Assembly: GCF_018139145.2 (NCBI RefSeq)
Contig: NC_059477.1
Location: 32,405,502-32,469,501, forward strand
Length of the DNA stretch: 64,000 nucleotides
Reading direction: 5' to 3'
Source of the DNA: Gymnogyps californianus
Lineage: Eukaryota > Chordata > Aves > Accipitriformes > Cathartidae
A program made the translations under genes and the position numbers. The notes beneath the pieces were generated by a model that had not been told where the DNA came from, ran no database searches, and worked only from the letters and a program-made list of their open reading frames with translations. This document shows, in pieces, positions 60,546 to 64,000 of the stretch (its first letter is position 1; every line of letters begins with the position of its first letter).

Positions 60546-63500
60546 CCATGCTTCCAGCTGCCAGAGTGTCTTGTAGGGTAGTTGTGGAAATGCTGGAGTT
60601 TTCCATGTAAGCAATGGCTGGAGTGGGCATGTATGTGAATGGCATGGGAGGTATCTCCCAAATGAGAGCAAAAAATAAGGGGATTTGGGAAAGCCTGGAA
60701 AACACAGATGCTATAGTACAACCTTAAGGCAGCACAGGGATTTTGCTCCCGGGAGACCTGAGATAGACTTGAACTGGTGACATGGAAGTGACTGCGGGTT
60801 GCTCCTGATGCCCTGAATTGTCCCACTCTGCCTGAGGAATTGCTATAGTATATATTGGTGTTTGTCGTAGCTGCTGGTAAACAGTTTCCTAAGGCAGGGA
60901 CGGACTGGCAGAACAGTTAATTTATGGGTTGCTTTTTTTCTTTGTCCAGTCCATATTCCGCTTCTCACTGGAAACAAAGATGTTTACAGTCGGGCTGGAT
61001 TACCACACTGCTACTGATGTTATCAGGAGTGATGATTTAGCATTTATTTATACTCACCCATTAGGAAGTGATGGACAGTGATGCTTCTGGCAATCCGCAC
61101 CCACTATTCTTTAAAGGAGCCAGTCACAATTTCATGCAATCGTGGCTTCTTGTTGTTGTCTCAGAAAGCAATTAAAAGTTTAATTAAAATCAGCACTGTC
61201 TTTATTGGCTACAACTGTAAATATCCTAAAATGATCAGACATGTGTCTGCAGCCTTTGGAATTGTGAATAGTGAACAGTTGCCAAACGCTGAAATGAAGG
61301 AAAGTGTTGGCATGCATTTAAAACCCATAAATGCTAAATTAAATCTTTTAGATTGGATAATAATCTCCATATTTTTAAAAAACTATTTTAAGTATATCTG
61401 TCTCAAAATAAAGCAAGGAGGCAAAGGGAACAACATATACTTTAGACAGAACAACATTACTCATCAGACTTTTAACTTCAATGATCACAAGGCTTTTAGA
61501 AGACTCTGTGCAATACTGTAATGTAGACCATATTTTCAGCTGAATATTTAGGACAAATAGAGTCAGTTGCTACAAGACAGAATTAAGCCTCCAAGAATAA
61601 GCTTTTGAGAGGCACTGGGACAGCACCACGGTGGGGAGAAGCTGGTCGCTTCTCGTGTAGTTCTCTTTTCCTCCCAATTACACTGGAGTCTGGACTTAAA
61701 GCTCAGTAGATTACAAAGATCATGTTTACTTTTTAAAACTGTAATAGGTTTTTGTTGAATTCATATTTCTTCTACTTTAATTTATGTCTTTAATTTAAGA
61801 CAGTTTTGGCATATGTTATAGGCAAAGAGTCTTGTTCAGGAGAAACATTGGTTTGAGGAGGAAACTCTACCAGCATGGCCTGGGTCTAAGTGAGTGCAGA
61901 TGTATAGATTTAAACTAATGTGGATATATGTCGGAAAACTTCCCCTATTTTGCTTATTAAAGGTTAAATCACAGGCTCAGTAGCTAACCTCTCCTTGATT
62001 AAAGGAAGCTGTAGAACCAAGGAACGTCTGCATTCATGAGGTGCCAGGCTGTCAGCAAAATGGAGGAAGGAATCAAAGACAATGTAAAAAAAAAAAAAAA
62101 ATTTTTTTTTTTAATATCCCTTCTGTTTTGCATCCTTGAGTCTGATGGTCTCACCAGGCCTACAGGAGAGGATTGTCCTTCACTTTCAAACAGCATCTCA
62201 GTGTTACACAACGGATCTCACCCAGGATGTCGTAAAAGCCCTTATGGTCCATTTTGTGGGATTTAAAGCTGCGGGATGCTTGAGTGTTTGCCTTGTTTGT
62301 TGTGGTTTTTTGCATGCGAAAAGGAAACCTCAGAAATGTGCATAATTACTAATATTAAACAGTCAGTGTGCGGTAAAAATAACATTAGATCTTGGTGGAG
62401 TTATAGCTGCAGAGCTGTTCTTGCTGGTAACAGCCACACACTCAGCTGCTCCACCAGATAATGTCTGCCAAAAGCCCGACTATTCTGCAGTCTATATGTA
62501 CATAGAGACTGTTGCTGTGGACAGAGCTGTTATTAAAAAGGCACAGAAATCATGCTTTCTGTTTTTTCCGTCCCACCCTGAAATTGCCCTCCTAGTGCCC
62601 ATTGCAGGAGTTGGTTGGTTGAGAAGTCAGAGGTGCAGAGAGGAAAGAGTTTGCATTTTCTTTTCTGTATGTGGGTGCTCTGCCTGGGGCTAGCAGTTGA
62701 TCACAGCATGATAGTGCTGTTTTCTCTATGTAAGAAGGTAATTTTTTAATGAAATGTGTGACTCAATAACACAGAGAAGTCCAGATTTCCTTCTGTCGCT
62801 GAGGCGGGCATTCTTCAAGTGTAGCCCCATTCTTCTGGCCTGTTTTTGTTAATCATTATCATAAAAATTCCTAAACAGGCCAAAAACCTCATCTCTCAGA
62901 AACGAGAAAGTAGGAACAGTTCTTTTGGTCAGTGATGGGTAGGAGGAAACATGAACAAAAATCCTTGACCTGAAATTTGGGAAATGTAGAGGTGCATGTT
63001 TTGAAACATGCATAATATATGTGGCAGAGAGCAAAAGAAAAACTGAATTTTAAAAGAATTCAAAATCTAAATCTTAGTTTTGCAGTTTGGACTCTGCACT
63101 GGTGAAGTTTATTCCCAGAGAAGTGTTGCAAGTGGGCTTCAGGCAATAAGTTTGGTTAAGCATAAACTTAATAAGCATCAATAGTGTCTTGGTACCAGGA
63201 TAAAAGCAGTAATAGTAACAGAATAAAATGTTCAATAATGGAAAACTTTAAAAATATCTTAAGTGTTCTGTAAGTTGTAAACATATCTAAATTGAACCTC
63301 TGTTTCTCATCTTCCTGTCAGTAAAAAAGATATCACCAGACAAAAGGTTGTTTAGGTGTGCAAGGTTTCACCTTTCTTTCTGGCATATGATAAGGATCAT
63401 TTAATAAACGTAGTTAGCTGGAAGCCTTATGCAGTGTTGTGAACCTCAGGCTTTCAAAAATTGTGGATTGCATTCACCAATGCCTTAAACATGAGATTTG

Positions 63501-64000
63501 CAAACAGTACACGTTTGCTTGCTTTTTGTATATGTATTCCAGACTTCAAACCTCTAGGATCTGTCCTTTTAAAGTTTACATTGATAACCAAGTTTCACGG
63601 AAGGTTTCAGGAGGCTTGTCAGGAGCAATCCAGTCTCTGTTTTATAGTATGTTAAATCCAGTATGAATAGTAATACAGAACTGAAGTTTTACATCATTTT
63701 CTCTTATGTGTAATATATGTAACTTCCAGATGAGACACCAATGGGACTTGTTGATATTCATCCAACACAATGCACTGATCATAATTTATTTGTATGCAGT
63801 AATATTTCACAGATTTTATTGAGACAAAATTTTGGAGTTTGGAAACAAATTAGTCTGGCTTATTTGAACACATTCAAATAGACATTCTGGGAACCTGCAG
63901 AGCTCTGGGTGTTTTCCATTTCTTGTAAGATCTCCAAGGCCAAATGAGAGCAAAACGCATCATTAAAAGGCCATACAACTGCCACAATTGTCTCTCACCA
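60546..64000. other. Unique non-coding DNA
   Basis: No gene recognised. A 147-codon plus frame (61078-61521) in AT-rich DNA has no recognisable domain. An A16T11 tract is at 62086-62112. The stretch ends without any visible boundary feature. Confidence 0.6.
62086..62112. repeat. A16T11 tract
   Basis: Sixteen A directly followed by eleven T. The junction is a perfect AT palindrome with 11-bp arms. Confidence 0.9.

Noticed and set aside
60184..60705. 173-codon minus frame
   Set aside because: It lies in the GC patch where stops are rare and overlaps 92-94-codon plus frames. No homology recognised.
61621..61631. CAGCACCACGG, left half of a REST/RE1 site
   Set aside because: The right half (GGACAGCGCC type) is absent; a half-site alone is weak evidence.
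1..64000. tRNA, rRNA, snRNA, CRISPR array, bacterial operon or phage features
   Set aside because: No T-arm and box A/B pattern, no regularly spaced repeats, no gene-dense strand blocks or ribosome sites; the DNA is vertebrate non-coding in character.

Overview
The window reads as ordinary non-coding DNA from a bird, or less likely another sauropsid. The main evidence is a 5'-truncated CR1 retrotransposon at about 4081-4528. It carries the C-terminal part of the CR1 ORF2 frame and ends in the octamer tail typical of avian CR1. A second, much older CR1 fragment lies on the minus strand at about 47450-47838. Several short decayed fragments resemble, from memory, MIR/L2-type and palindromic DNA-transposon repeats known across amniotes and common in turtles and birds. 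Interspersed repeats cover only a few percent of the sequence, base composition is moderately AT-rich, and CpG is depleted almost everywhere. This fits an intergenic or intronic stretch of an avian macrochromosome. I cannot name the species or the locus.

I find no protein-coding gene, rRNA, tRNA, CRISPR array or other prokaryotic feature that I can support. Open frames are mostly 60-170 codons, often overlap on both strands, and match no family I recognise. The longest (217 codons, 51103-51756) is only a read-through of a microsatellite. The single coding-like item outside transposons is a possible 48-bp exon at 12111-12158 with good splice signals. It is weakly supported.

Layout. 1-4080: unique AT-rich DNA with a DR1 nuclear-receptor-type site at 78-90. 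4081-4528: young CR1. 4529-12284: unique DNA with two old repeat fragments and the candidate microexon. 12285-12525: two MIR/L2-like fragments in opposite orientation. 14298-14500: a foldback region. 15135-31162: mostly unique DNA with four decayed fragments, a C17 run and a T27 run. 31163-31190: a 28-bp palindrome containing a perfect RFX X-box. 31191-47449: unique DNA with a few fossils, an AT hairpin and a small TATC repeat. 47450-47838: old CR1. 51381-51573: a large (TCTCC)n tract joined to (ATTTCC)n. 54750-54874: a palindromic MITE-like element with matched ends. 55350-64000: unique DNA with one more MIR/L2-like fragment and a small CpG-richer block near 60360-60545.

There is no set of genes acting together here and I see no evidence of a new biological system. 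The items most worth checking are the X-box palindrome, the DR1 site, the candidate microexon, and the unusually visible set of ancient repeat fossils, some of which could be conserved regulatory DNA. All family assignments come from reading and memory; no database search was run.
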